A stretch of 64,000 nt of DNA from an uncultured Eubacteriales bacterium (GCA_934546935.1 CAKTEH010000003.1:62001-126000), one strand, 5' to 3'. Counted from the first letter of the stretch, positions 53,320-63,327 are shown. Notes: generated by a model from the letters alone, not told the origin. A program made the numbers and translations.

Positions 53320-53393
53320 GGCATTACAGGCTTAAGGCAAATAAATTAGATAGAGAGAGTATCTTTTCATCTTTCCTTTCATGTTTGGGGAGG

Positions 53394-53427
53394 CCGCGCT
53401 CTGCTTTAGGGCGCGGTTTCTTTTTTG
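53394..53427 (+). terminator. Terminator of solute-binding lipoprotein 3
   Basis: Eight-pair stem CCGCGCTC/GGGCGCGG followed by TTTCTTTTTT. Confidence 0.75.
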
Positions 53428-53639
53428 GCCGTGCGATTGTGTATGTCGTTTTTATATCGCCGGTTTCCCGCTTTTTGCCGCCTGCTGCGTATAGGGCCGT
53501 TGCCGTACATGCGTTTTGATTGGATTTTCAATATACGGATTAAAAATGCGGGATTATTGAAAATTTCCGGCTTTATGCTTCTGGAAATTGCATCTTTCCC
53601 TGCTGTGCTTTATAATGGAAAAAAGGAGGGTTTTTGCCT

Positions 53640-56111
53640 ATGACAAAGCTTCATATTCATACGAAGAATAAGCATTTCCCGGTTTCTGAAGACCTGTACG
53701 GCCTGTTTTTTGAGGATATCAACCGCGCCGGGGACGGCGGGCTGTATCCGGAGATGATCCGCAACCGCGCTTTTGAGGATTCCATCCTTCCAGATGAATG
53801 CACGCCTGACGGGGATGGCTATTCCTTTACCTCCGACTTCGGCTGGCGGGCAATTTTCAACCATGGCGAAGGGTTGAGCAAATGGGTCGAAAACAATGCG
53901 ACGGAATATACCCCGATCCCGGCCTGGTATGCCTGCGGCGGGGCGGAGATCACCTTAAACCGCAGCGACACGCTCAACACAAAGCGGCTGGCCGCGCTTG
54001 ATATCGATTTCGGCGGCGGCTGCGTTTACAATATCGGATATGCCGGTATTGCGCAGGCGCAGGGCGAGGCATATCATTTCTACATGTTTGCCAAAGCGGT
54101 CGAAGGCGGCGGGACGGTTCGCGTTTCGATTGAAAGCGCCGGAGGCGAGGTATATGGAAGACAGGAATTTACACTCCGTACCGGCGGCTATGCCCGCTAT
54201 GACGCCGTTTTTACCGGCGGTATAGACGCTGGGGACTGCCGCCTCTGCCTGCGCGGCGAAGGGAAAATCCGCCTTGGCTTTATTTCCCTCATGCCTGCCG
54301 ATACCTATAACGGCCACGGCCTGCGGCGGGATATTGTGGAGCTTTACAAAGGTATCCGCCCGCGTTTTGTGCGTTTTCCCGGCGGCTGCATTGTCGAGGG
54401 TTTTACCTTTGGCACGATGAATTATTTCCGCAACAGTATCGGCCCAGTTTGGGAGCGGCCGAGCCAGTATCTTTTGTGGCATTACCGGACGACCAACGGC
54501 CTTGGCTTTCATGAGTTCCTTCAGCTATGCGAAGACCTTGGCGCAGAGGCGCTGTATGTGTGCAACTGCGGCATTGTCTGCCAGGGGCGCAGCTCCGGGA
54601 ACAATTATCTCGAGGGCAACGCGCTGCGTGATATGCTCGACGATGCGATCCATGCCATAGAATATGCCACCGCGCCTGCCGATACGCAATATGGCGCCAT
54701 GCGCGCCGCCGCCGGGCATCCGGAGCCTTTCCGCCTGCACTATATCGAAATCGGCAATGAAAACCATGGCCCGGTGTATAATGAACGGTATGCGTATTTC
54801 TATAATGAGCTGCACCGGCGCTATCCGGATATGGTTTTTGTAGCCAATACTCATGTAGAAGACGACGGGCTTGCTGTGGATATTGTCGACGAGCATTTCT
54901 ACAGCGACGCTACCTTTTTCGCTGAGCAGCTGCATCACTATGACGGTTATGACCGTTCCGGTCCCGGCGTCTTTGTCGGAGAGCTGGCTGTGAATGTTGC
55001 AGATACCGGAAACCTGCGCGCTGCGATCAGCGAAGCGATGTTCTTTATCGGGATGGAGCGCAACCAGGACGTTGTTCGTCTTGCCTCCTACGCGCCGCTG
55101 ATGGAAAATATCCATTTTGCGGCCTGGGCGCCGAACCTGATCGCCTTTGACAACCGCGCAAGCTATGGGATTCCGTCTTATTACATCTGGAAGCTGTTTG
55201 GAAACCACCGCGGCAGGGATGTGGTGGAAATTGAGGAAGAAACGCCAAAACTTTTCCGCAGCGCGAAGGGTATGCCTGCAATTCTGGGCAGCGTTGGCGT
55301 ACGGTTCCGGAATGCACGCTGCAATGGCGCGCCCGTTGCGCCGGCGCACAACGTATTGGGTTATGCCGAACCCTGTGCAGATGGGTTTACGACCCGGCCA
55401 GGCGACGATGCGCAGGCCAATATGCGCATGATGCAGCGCTTTGGGCTTGACCGGCAGTGCCTGATTGTAATGGATGGCGATGAGGAAACCCGCAGCAGTA
55501 TATTTGAAGTGGAAATCCTTGCGCAGGAAGGAAAAACCATAGGCGTCGGCGCTTTTGCCGGACGCTGGCAGCGCTCCTGGTACGATATGAGCGAAGAGCA
55601 GGAGAAGCGGGAATGGGATTTCCGTTTTGTACATCCGTATCAGTGGATTATCGAAAACGGCGTCAGCCGTATTGTAGATACCGGATACCGTCCGCACCGC
55701 GACCTGTGTGCGCCTGCCCCGGTACGGCTGCGCGAGGGGGAATATAACGATTTGCGCATGGAAGCTGATGAAGAAAGGCTGCGCGTATGGCTCAACGGCG
55801 AATTTGTACAGGAAGCTGCGCTGCCGTCGCGGCAGAAAACCGCGGCTGTGGTTACATCCGACGGGGATGCGCTTATTGTCAAACTGGTCAATTTCTCAGA
55901 TAGCGCTGAGAATGTGGAGATTTCCCTTGACTGTGCAGTGGAGCCGGAGTATATGCTTGCATATCTGTCTGGTGAGGGCGGGACGGTCAACAGCATTGAA
56001 AATCCCACAGCGGTGCATGACCGCGAAGAACGCTGTACTGGTGCTGCGCAGACATTTACCTTTGCTGCCAAGCCTTATTCGGCAAATGTCCTGACGCTTC
56101 GGAAGAAATAG
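53640..56111 (+). CDS. Alpha-L-arabinofuranosidase, GH51
   Basis: 823-residue retaining glycosidase that removes arabinose side chains from arabinoxylan or arabinan oligosaccharides. Seen: the N-terminal YGLFFEDINRAGDGG, RFVRFPGGCIVEG, the acid/base Glu374 in IGNENHG, and the nucleophile Glu448 in VFVGELA. The C-terminal beta-sandwich follows, and residues 565-680 look like an inserted accessory region. No signal peptide, so it acts inside the cell. The ATG at 53640 has AAAGGAGGG nine bases upstream; a TTG two codons earlier is too close. It lies among the solute-binding lipoproteins. Confidence 0.93.
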   Translation: MTKLHIHTKNKHFPVSEDLYGLFFEDINRAGDGGLYPEMIRNRAFEDSILPDECTPDGDGYSFTSDFGWRAIFNHGEGLSKWVENNATEYTPIPAWYACGGAEITLNRSDTLNTKRLAALDIDFGGGCVYNIGYAGIAQAQGEAYHFYMFAKAVEGGGTVRVSIESAGGEVYGRQEFTLRTGGYARYDAVFTGGIDAGDCRLCLRGEGKIRLGFISLMPADTYNGHGLRRDIVELYKGIRPRFVRFPGGCIVEGFTFGTMNYFRNSIGPVWERPSQYLLWHYRTTNGLGFHEFLQLCEDLGAEALYVCNCGIVCQGRSSGNNYLEGNALRDMLDDAIHAIEYATAPADTQYGAMRAAAGHPEPFRLHYIEIGNENHGPVYNERYAYFYNELHRRYPDMVFVANTHVEDDGLAVDIVDEHFYSDATFFAEQLHHYDGYDRSGPGVFVGELAVNVADTGNLRAAISEAMFFIGMERNQDVVRLASYAPLMENIHFAAWAPNLIAFDNRASYGIPSYYIWKLFGNHRGRDVVEIEEETPKLFRSAKGMPAILGSVGVRFRNARCNGAPVAPAHNVLGYAEPCADGFTTRPGDDAQANMRMMQRFGLDRQCLIVMDGDEETRSSIFEVEILAQEGKTIGVGAFAGRWQRSWYDMSEEQEKREWDFRFVHPYQWIIENGVSRIVDTGYRPHRDLCAPAPVRLREGEYNDLRMEADEERLRVWLNGEFVQEAALPSRQKTAAVVTSDGDALIVKLVNFSDSAENVEISLDCAVEPEYMLAYLSGEGGTVNSIENPTAVHDREERCTGAAQTFTFAAKPYSANVLTLRKK

Positions 56112-56148
56112 GAAAATTCTTCCTGGGCAGAACGATATGCATAAAAGT

Positions 56149-56182
56149 ACCGACGCCGCTCTATAGAGCGGCGCCGGTTTTT
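56149..56182. terminator. Bidirectional terminator between GH51 and lipoprotein 4
   Basis: Near-perfect palindrome CCGACGCCGCTCTA/TAGAGCGGCGCCGG with T-run on the plus strand and an A-rich side on the other, serving two converging genes. Confidence 0.75.
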
Positions 56183-56213
56183 AGATTGGGATCTGCGTAG
56201 TCCATATGTTTAT

Positions 56214-58079
56214 TTAGCGGCCTATTGCCTCCAGGAATCGGTCGACACGGCCCTGCTGGGCATCGATATACTCCTGAAGATAAAGATTTTCAAAGGCATA
56301 ATCGATATAGGATTGCAGGTCGGCAATTTCATAATCGCCGATGATGAGTTTGGTGGTAGTTTCCTGAAGATAGGTTTTCAGTTCATTGCCATATTCGCTT
56401 TGGATTAACAGTTCGTCTTCGGTTGCCAAGGCAGGGTAGGAGTAATAACATGCCCAGTTGATATTTTCATCGCCGATTTCGGCCACGTTCTTCATCAACT
56501 TGTTCAGCGGGCTCTCCTCATTCCAGTTATTCTGTGCCATCCAGCCGTCCATGTCCAAATTCCTCGCTGCATAGGGTTCGCCGTGTTCGAGCGCATCTGT
56601 GTGACTGGTATAGACCGCTGCGTTTACCTCCCACATATCCTTTGTGGCCGGACAGGGGAAATACGTCATAAAGTCAGACCACTGCTCCTTGAGCGAACTA
56701 AGTGCACGGTATTGGTACTCAATATCACCGCTGACATATCCCGGGAGGGTAGTATAATCAATAATGGAACCATCTTCCCCATACTCCCAGCTTTCGTTCT
56801 CGATCCCGTAATGCTTCAAAAGATACTGTTCATAGGAATAGATGCAGTCAGCAAATTTTGCGGCTTTTTTCGGATCCATGGAAGCGTTAAAAGTCAGGGA
56901 CCATTCTGTTCCGTTTGATTCCTGTGCAACAACGCGGGGCGCAACGCCTTCCACGGCCTGATAGATCGGCAGCGGCTGATAGTTACAGTTTGTGTCCGGA
57001 CAGGAAGAACGCCCTGTCGACCAGAGGGTATCCGGCTTTAAAAACCAGGAGATGACATTGTTTTCTGCAACAAAGGGTCCGTATTGCACCCAGGGGTGAC
57101 CGCCTTCATTATTATAAATCAACCGGTCTTTGTACAAAAGACGCATATACTCTGCCCATGGGGCAAAGCCTTCTTTTAAAATATTGACTTCGATTTTACC
57201 GCTGGAGGGATCTTCAAGAAAATCGCGCATTGACAGGCCGTACCACTGGCCAATACCCTGATACTGGAATGGTGTACCAAGCCCGATAATAATCCGTTCA
57301 TCGTTGAGGCCGTTGCCGTTAACGTCTTCGGTATTCATCTTCAGGCATGCGTCATAGTATTCTTCTGCATTTTGTGGCATTTCAAGGCCAAGCGTATCCA
57401 GCCAATCCTGGCGGATCATGAGCGCATAGGCGGCATTCATCTGGACAAGCATGCGCAGCGGGCCGTCAGATTCCTGAATCTGAATGGCAGGAACGGAACC
57501 GTTGGTCATGATCAGGCCAAACCAGTCGTCATTGATGGTTTCTACCGCGCGGCCCCAGGCGTAGCAGCCGTCTTCACCAAAAGCTTTGACCATATTGCCG
57601 GAGGAATGTTCCATAACCTCGTTGAGGGACAGGAACATCCCGCGGTTAATCCAATCGTTGTAGGTCGCATCGTCGAGGACGCTTCCAAAATATGCCTCCG
57701 GAAGTGTGCCGGCAGCTGCAGAGGAGCTGATTACGCTGGAATAGGTCTCGTTGGATACGAAATTGACTTCCACTTCAATTCCGTAAAGATGCTGGTTTTC
57801 CACGCATTTGAGCAGGTTTGCATCCTGACGTTCCAGTGCGAGCTTGTAGTTGTCGGAAGACGGCAGCAGGTCAAAGGCCATATAGTCGATTTTCTCGATC
57901 TCCAGCTCTTCTGGTGTGTCGCCGTCATCGGGCTGCCCTGCATTGCCTTTGGGGTCTTCCACCGATTCATTGTTGTCGCCGGCATTGCGTTCATTGCCCG
58001 TGTTATTTGCACAGGCGCTGAATAATGCCAGAAGCATCAGCAGTGCGATAAACAGGGAAAATATGCGTTTTGATTTCAT
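56214..58079 (-). CDS. Extracellular solute-binding lipoprotein 4
   Basis: 621 residues on the opposite strand with lipobox Cys23 (LFSACAN) and calcium-like loop DVNGNGLNDE. It is the closest relative of lipoprotein 2, suggesting a duplication with inversion around the GH51 gene. GAAGGGATG precedes the ATG. Upstream lies a long AT-rich region (58080-58640) with its promoter and no gene. Confidence 0.88.
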   Translation of the reverse strand: MKSKRIFSLFIALLMLLALFSACANNTGNERNAGDNNESVEDPKGNAGQPDDGDTPEELEIEKIDYMAFDLLPSSDNYKLALERQDANLLKCVENQHLYGIEVEVNFVSNETYSSVISSSAAAGTLPEAYFGSVLDDATYNDWINRGMFLSLNEVMEHSSGNMVKAFGEDGCYAWGRAVETINDDWFGLIMTNGSVPAIQIQESDGPLRMLVQMNAAYALMIRQDWLDTLGLEMPQNAEEYYDACLKMNTEDVNGNGLNDERIIIGLGTPFQYQGIGQWYGLSMRDFLEDPSSGKIEVNILKEGFAPWAEYMRLLYKDRLIYNNEGGHPWVQYGPFVAENNVISWFLKPDTLWSTGRSSCPDTNCNYQPLPIYQAVEGVAPRVVAQESNGTEWSLTFNASMDPKKAAKFADCIYSYEQYLLKHYGIENESWEYGEDGSIIDYTTLPGYVSGDIEYQYRALSSLKEQWSDFMTYFPCPATKDMWEVNAAVYTSHTDALEHGEPYAARNLDMDGWMAQNNWNEESPLNKLMKNVAEIGDENINWACYYSYPALATEDELLIQSEYGNELKTYLQETTTKLIIGDYEIADLQSYIDYAFENLYLQEYIDAQQGRVDRFLEAIGR

Positions 58080-58251
58080 CTGGTTTCATCCCTTCTTTAT
58101 ATAAATTTATATCGCGTAAGTTATATGCAGGAATCTGTGCTTATCTTTTGAAAAAACAGGCGGCAGAGGGGCGCGGCATACAGCTTCTATACTGAATTTA
58201 TATGAAAAATGACGAAAAATCCAGTTAAAATCGAGAAAGTTTATATTTAAA

Positions 58252-58280
58252 TTTATAACATATAGGGGTTTTATTGTCAA
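58252..58280 (-). promoter_or_regulatory. Promoter of solute-binding lipoprotein 4
   Basis: Minus-strand TTGACA (58280-58275), 17-base spacer, TATAAA (58257-58252), giving a leader of about 165 bases. Confidence 0.65.
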
Positions 58281-58641
58281 TCAATTTTTGGGAAGCATTT
58301 GGGTAGGAAAAAGGAAAATTTTTAAATTAAAATTAACAATTATTTGAAAATATATGAACTAAAAATTTAAAAAATTGGCCAGGTACATAGATAATTTCAA
58401 AAAATTTTAAAATATGAAGTTGAACTCATCATATCAGATTTGCCATGACGGTATACGATTTATACATAGCTGGAAACAGTGGTTTCAATCCTGGTTTGTA
58501 TTCAGAATACAGATTTGCTGGCCGCGTTTTTCCTTTTCCTATATAAGCCGCACAAAAAAACGGAATATTTAGCAAGCGAAATCTTGCAAATTTATATATT
58601 TTGTTGATGCATTTCTTTCGGCTTTACAAAAATGGGAGAAT

Positions 58642-58680
58642 AAAGAAAAATACCCGAAAGGCAGTTTGCCTTCCGGGTAT
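58642..58680 (-). terminator. hppA terminator
   Basis: Fourteen-pair stem with one mismatch, ATACCCGGAAGGCA on the minus strand with its complement, followed by TTTTTCTTT. Confidence 0.75.
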
Positions 58681-58696
58681 GCATGTTTTTTGGATT

Positions 58697-60874
58697 TCAT
58701 TTCAGGAGGCCCAGGATCCAGTCAAGTAAATTGAAGCGGCTGAATACGGTAACGGTAACCAGGGAAATCGTGGACATGATTTTAATCAGAATGTCCAGGG
58801 ACGGACCAACGGTATCCTTCAGCGGGTCGCCGACAGTATCGCCGACAACGGCCGCGTCGTGGGCAGGGGAACCCTTGCCGTGGCCTTCAATCGCGCCGGT
58901 TTCGATATACTTTTTCGCGTTGTCCCATGCGCCGCCGGCATTACCGGTGAAAATGGCAAGCATAATCGCAGAAATAGTTGCGCCGACAAGGATACCGCCG
59001 ACGAACTCTGCGCCGAACAGGAATCCGCATACGACCGGGAACAGGATTGCCATAATGGCCGGGACACGCATTTCATGAAGCGCACCCTGGGAAGAAATCG
59101 CGATACAGGTCTTATAGTCCGGCATGACCTCGCCGGTCAGCAGGCCTTTGATTTCGCGGAACTGGCGGCGTACTTCCTCTACCATTTTGCGCGCAGCTTT
59201 GGCTACGGCGTCGATAAGCATGCCGGAGAACAGGAACGGAAGCGCTGCGCCGACAAGCGCGCCGGCCAGGGTCAGCGGGTCAATGAGGTTGAGCAGGATG
59301 CTTTGGTCAGCCGGCGTATAAGCATAGAGGTAGGAGGTCATCATGGAAAGGGTGGCCAGTGCTGCGGACCCGATTGCAAATCCCTTCCCGATAGCGGCCG
59401 TGGTGTTTCCGACAGAATCCAGCTTATCTGTGATGTCGCGTACACCTTTGTCAAGCTTGCTCATCTCGGAAATACCGCCGGCGTTGTCGGAAATCGGGCC
59501 GTAGGTATCAACAGAAACGGTTGCAGAGACGAAGGAAAGCATACCCACGGCGGCGATCGCGACGCCGTACATGCCGCACAGGGCATAGGATGCGTAAATT
59601 GCCAAGCCAAGTACAACAACCGGCGCCATGCAGGAACGCATGCCGAGCGCAAGGCCCTGGGTGATGGTCAGCGCGGGCCCCTCCACAGAAGCGGAAGAAA
59701 TGTTGCGGGTGGGCTTATAGTCATAGCTTGTATAGTACTCGGCAATAATGCCGATAACGATACCGGCGATTACGCCGATTGCGGAGGATACCCACGGGGA
59801 GAAGGCGCCAAGTGCAAAACCTGCATTTTTCAGGCTTTCGCGCTCGATCGGGTTAAAGAAGACATAGGTGATAATCAAGCCAAAAACAAGTGTTAATCCG
59901 GCGCTGACCCAAGTGGCCATATTCAGCTCCCGGTGCGGGTCGTTGGAAAGCTTACGTTTGACAAGCATGGATGCAATGCCAAGCACGCAGGCGATCAGGC
60001 CGACGGCGGCGAATACGATCGGGTATAGGATCATATTGGGCAAAAGGTTTGCGGCAATGTCCGTGCCGTGGCTGCGGAACAGCTCGACAGACAGGATCGC
60101 GCCGGACATAATTGCGCCTACATAGCTTTCCAGCAGGTCGGCGCCAAGTCCGGCAACGTCGCCCACGTTATCGCCGACGTTGTCTGCAATGGTTGCAGGG
60201 TTACGCGGGTCGTCTTCCGGGATATGCGCTTCCGTCTTGCCGACAAGGTCGGCGCCCATATCCGCGGCTTTGGTGTAGATACCGCCGCCGACGCGGTTGA
60301 ACATCGCGATGATGGAACAACCCAGCGCATAACCCGACAGGGTCATGGTAAAGGAAACCTCCAGGCCAAGCCAGTTGAGCACTTCCGCGCCGGAAGCAAC
60401 CTCGCGTACCTGGCCAAGCAGCTCGCCGAAGACAAGGTAAACAACAAAGATGCCCAAAAGCGCGAAACCGCCGACGCACAGGCCCATAACGGAACCGCCG
60501 CGGAAAGCGACCTTCAGCGTTTCCCCAAGATTGCCGGTCAGACGGGCCTTATTGGAGACGCGGACATTGGCATAGGTGGCAATTTTCATGCCGACCCAAC
60601 CGGCCGAGGCGGACATCACGGCGCCGATGACAAAGGCAATTGCCGCCTGCCAGGAAATTAGGACGACCAGCAGTACTGCAATTACCGCGACAATAATGGC
60701 AACCATTTTGTACTCATAGCGGATAAAGGTGTCCGCGCCGACACGGATAGCCGACGCAATTTCTTTCATTCGGTCTGTACCCTCGTCCATGCGCTTGACT
60801 ACGAAAAAGTTAAACATTGCGTAGCCAAGCGCGCACAGGGCGGCGATAATAACCAGACCCAGCAACAGAGACAT
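58697..60874 (-). CDS. hppA: Membrane-bound ion-translocating pyrophosphatase
   Basis: 725-residue integral membrane protein of about 16 helices that pumps H+ or Na+ with energy from pyrophosphate. Seen: the substrate site KAADMGADLVGK, DDPRNPATIADNVGDNVGD, and DTVGDPLKDT near the end. The GNTTAAIGKG motif has Ala where K+-independent enzymes have Lys, which marks the K+-dependent class. Whether it moves Na+ or H+ cannot be read with confidence. GAGGAAAG precedes the ATG. Single gene. Confidence 0.96.
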   Translation of the reverse strand: MSLLLGLVIIAALCALGYAMFNFFVVKRMDEGTDRMKEIASAIRVGADTFIRYEYKMVAIIVAVIAVLLVVLISWQAAIAFVIGAVMSASAGWVGMKIATYANVRVSNKARLTGNLGETLKVAFRGGSVMGLCVGGFALLGIFVVYLVFGELLGQVREVASGAEVLNWLGLEVSFTMTLSGYALGCSIIAMFNRVGGGIYTKAADMGADLVGKTEAHIPEDDPRNPATIADNVGDNVGDVAGLGADLLESYVGAIMSGAILSVELFRSHGTDIAANLLPNMILYPIVFAAVGLIACVLGIASMLVKRKLSNDPHRELNMATWVSAGLTLVFGLIITYVFFNPIERESLKNAGFALGAFSPWVSSAIGVIAGIVIGIIAEYYTSYDYKPTRNISSASVEGPALTITQGLALGMRSCMAPVVVLGLAIYASYALCGMYGVAIAAVGMLSFVSATVSVDTYGPISDNAGGISEMSKLDKGVRDITDKLDSVGNTTAAIGKGFAIGSAALATLSMMTSYLYAYTPADQSILLNLIDPLTLAGALVGAALPFLFSGMLIDAVAKAARKMVEEVRRQFREIKGLLTGEVMPDYKTCIAISSQGALHEMRVPAIMAILFPVVCGFLFGAEFVGGILVGATISAIMLAIFTGNAGGAWDNAKKYIETGAIEGHGKGSPAHDAAVVGDTVGDPLKDTVGPSLDILIKIMSTISLVTVTVFSRFNLLDWILGLLK

Positions 60875-60957
60875 AGTGCTTTCCTCCTCATTGCATTATG
60901 CAATAATATAAGTATATATTCAGATTCGGGGAAATACCCCGAAATTCCACATAATAC

Positions 60958-60985
60958 ATTATATCGAAAGAATCGGATTTTGCAA
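60958..60985 (-). promoter_or_regulatory. hppA promoter
   Basis: Minus-strand TTGCAA (60985-60980), 16-base spacer, TATAAT (60963-60958). A TTGCATAATGCAA palindrome lies between it and the gene (60891-60903). The stretch 60990-61410 is very AT-rich and without a gene. Confidence 0.55.
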
Positions 60986-61419
60986 GGGGGAATTCTTTTG
61001 AAAAATCGAAAATTTCCAGGGCTTGCCATATTTTTTGAAAAAAATCCTCATTTTTTTCGATTTTTATTTTAACAGATAAAATTGGCTTATTCCAATATTT
61101 TGCAAAATTTTCTTTAATATCGTGTTCTTTATAAAGGAAACCTCGATTTATTTGCATTAAAAAATGAAATTTATAAAATCGTTCGGTTTTTTAAATCTGA
61201 AGGATTTATATTTTGAAATTTCAGCTGTGGCGGCAGTTTTTTCCGGTATGTAAAGGGCGGTCTTTCTTATTTTTTGTTTTATGTGAAAAATCTGGAAAAG
61301 CCTTAACGATTTTTTTCGTATTTTCTGCAAATCTGGACGCCGTCTTTATCTTTCTTAGCATATATTTTTATTTTTATTCATAATCTTTGTATGCTGCAGC
61401 CATATGTACATCTATGGTC

Positions 61420-61448
61420 TTGCGTTTTATGCGCCGCCGGCTTATACT
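61420..61448 (+). promoter_or_regulatory. pcp promoter
   Basis: TTGCGT (61420-61425), 17-base spacer, TATACT (61443-61448), with a second TATAAT at 61454-61459. Confidence 0.45.
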
Positions 61449-61560
61449 GGGTATATAATGGGTGCAGCTGCATGGCAGCTTCGCCTGAACGACTTGCCGC
61501 CGGTGCGCGCGGCATCGAAAGTAAGCCGCGGAAAACCTGCGGCAGTATGGAGGGAAAGCA

Positions 61561-62160
61561 ATGAAAATCCTTTTAACTGCTTTTGAAGCGTTTGGCGGGG
61601 AAACCGCCAATGCGGCTTTGGAAGCGGTACGGCGCGTACGGGCGCCGCGGGGGGTTGCGCTGGATGTTTTGGAGCTGCCTACTGTATTCGCTTCATGTGC
61701 CCGGATTGCGGCCGCCGCTATGCAGGCGCAGCATCCAGACATAGTTTTGTGTACGGGGCAGGCGTCAGGAAGACCGCAGCTTACGCTGGAGCGCATTGCG
61801 ATCAATCTTGACGACGCCAGGATCCCGGATAATGCGGGCATGCAGCCTGTAGAACAACCGATCTGTCCGGGTGGTCCTGCGGCCTATTTTACGACGCTTC
61901 CGCTGCAATCGCTTTGCCAGGCTGTGCATGCAGCGGGGTTCCCCTGTGCAGTTTCCAACACTGCTGGGACCTTTGTCTGCAATCATCTTCTCTATAATGT
62001 GCTTGATTTCGCTGCACGCGAAATGCCGGGTGTGCGCGCCGGTTTTATCCATATCCCCTGTACGCCGGTACAGGCGGCCCATATGCATCCGCCGGCGCCC
62101 AGCATGGCAAGTGCGGATGCTGCCCAGGCTTTAGAGGTTATTTTGGCGGCGCTGTGCTGA
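61561..62160 (+). CDS. pcp: Pyroglutamyl-peptidase I
   Basis: 199-residue cysteine peptidase (C15) that removes N-terminal pyroglutamate from peptides. The catalytic triad is visible: Glu77 in LTLERIAI, Cys140 in NTAGTFVCNHLLY, and His164 in GFIHIPC. The opening TAFEAFGGE differs slightly from the usual TGFxPFGG. GGAGGGAAAGCA precedes the ATG. Confidence 0.93.
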   Translation: MKILLTAFEAFGGETANAALEAVRRVRAPRGVALDVLELPTVFASCARIAAAAMQAQHPDIVLCTGQASGRPQLTLERIAINLDDARIPDNAGMQPVEQPICPGGPAAYFTTLPLQSLCQAVHAAGFPCAVSNTAGTFVCNHLLYNVLDFAAREMPGVRAGFIHIPCTPVQAAHMHPPAPSMASADAAQALEVILAALC

Positions 62161-62256
62161 AGCGGGCTTTTGCCGGTAAGGCGGCAGAGTGCACGTTGAC
62201 GTTGCGGCACGTTTTTTTGAGGACCTGGAGTCAGAAAAAGAGCGGGGAGTAGTGGA

Positions 62257-62422
62257 ATGACAATTGCGGTAAACCGGCAGAAATGCCCGCAGAATCATAG
62301 ATGTTTGTCGATCGCAGCCTGCAATTATTGACGCTTTGCCGGTCGTGGATACGGAAAAATGCATGATCTGCGGGAGCTGTATGCGTTTTTGCCCAAAGGG
62401 CGATTTTGGGATGGCAAAATAA
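62257..62422 (+). pseudogene. Frameshifted small 4Fe-4S ferredoxin-like gene
   Basis: ATG at 62257 after GGGGAG opens MTIAVNRQKCPQNHRCLSIAAC and stops after 24 codons (TGA at 62329). In another frame the sequence goes on IIDALPVVDTEKCMICGSCMRFCP, a clear [4Fe-4S] binding motif, to a stop at 62420-62422. A small indel near 62325 splits the gene. Intact, it would be about 55 residues with two Cys clusters, like clostridial mini-ferredoxins. Confidence 0.55.
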
Positions 62423-62513
62423 AAAACATCACCGCGGAGGGCTGCATTTGCATTGACTCCAGGGTGATGCTTGACTTATTCAAAAAGACGGCAAAAAGAT
62501 TGGACAGGGATAT

Positions 62514-62550
62514 AAAAATTCCCGGAATCTGTTAGACTCCGGGAATTTTT
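62514..62550. terminator. Terminator of the tRNA operon (also usable on the plus strand)
   Basis: Thirteen-pair stem AAAAATTCCCGGA/TCCGGGAATTTTT directly after the last tRNA on the minus strand; T-runs on both sides. Confidence 0.75.
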
Positions 62551-62551
62551 C

Positions 62552-62629
<78 letters not shown>

Positions 62630-62668
62630 ATATAGATGGATTTCGGATCGCCTGCCCTTGTGGAAAAT

Positions 62669-62756
62669 TGGTGCCGGAAACCGGGCTCGAACCGGTACGG
62701 GTTATTCACCCACGGGATTTTAAGTCCCGGGCGTCTGCCAATTCCGCCACTCCGGC
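62669..62756 (-). tRNA. tRNA-Leu (anticodon UAA)
   Basis: Minus-strand 88-base class II tRNA including CCA, acceptor GCCGGAG/TTCCGGC, TTGGCAGAC in the D-arm, anticodon loop CTTAAAA (anticodon TAA), long variable arm GTGGGTGAATAACCCGT, T-loop TTCGAGC. It is co-transcribed with tRNA-fMet 39 bases downstream. Confidence 0.95.
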
Positions 62757-62779
62757 ACGCTGCGTCCGACCATGTCCTT

Positions 62780-62808
62780 ATAATAGCACTTTTTTAAGGC
62801 CCTGTCAA
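62780..62808 (-). promoter_or_regulatory. Promoter of the tRNA-Leu/tRNA-fMet operon
   Basis: Minus-strand TTGACA (62808-62803), 17-base spacer, TATTAT (62785-62780). The -35 box lies inside the 3' end of the flavodoxin-like gene. Confidence 0.7.
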
Positions 62809-63327
62809 CTCTTTTTCTGTCGAATTTTCCAGCTCGCGGATTTTTTCAATCACCGGGGCCAGCGCAGCCGCATCGACAAAGTCTGCGCCCTCGCACATAA
62901 GCCGGTACATTTCACCGCTTTCCGGCGTTTCGTTGTCCTCGTAGTCCATTTCCATGGAAATTCGGAAAGACTTTGCCATAAGTTTTTTAAAACCACGGAT
63001 TTTGCGCATATCAAATCCGCCGCGCAGATAATACAGCGCGATCTCGTCGGGGATCATATTGCGGCTATGCAGGGTTTCCAAAACCTGCCCGCCGGGAGGC
63101 ATCAGCCCGACCGGGCACAGCACACGCACATTATACAGGCTGTACATTTTCATATAATTGTCGATAACGCCGGCCATGACCCAACCCATGAAAACGATAT
63201 CGTCGCCCCGGTAAAGCTTTCGGCGCACTTTACGTACATCCACAGCGGGAAGTCCGGTGGCTTCGGAAAGCAGCTTTGCGTAACGTGCGGTAAAACCGGA
63301 ATTTGAACTGTAAACGATCGCTTCCAT
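62794..63327 (-). CDS. Flavodoxin-like protein
   Basis: 177-residue protein with a flavodoxin-type opening (YSSNSGFTARYAKLLSEATG), where the phosphate loop S-x-S-G-F-T-x-x-Y is kept, and a later FMGWVMAGVID segment like flavodoxin-domain proteins of anaerobes. Probably binds FMN; partner unknown. A GAAGG site precedes the ATG. Its end carries the -35 box of the tRNA operon. Confidence 0.78.
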   Translation of the reverse strand: MEAIVYSSNSGFTARYAKLLSEATGLPAVDVRKVRRKLYRGDDIVFMGWVMAGVIDNYMKMYSLYNVRVLCPVGLMPPGGQVLETLHSRNMIPDEIALYYLRGGFDMRKIRGFKKLMAKSFRISMEMDYEDNETPESGEMYRLMCEGADFVDAAALAPVIEKIRELENSTEKELTGP

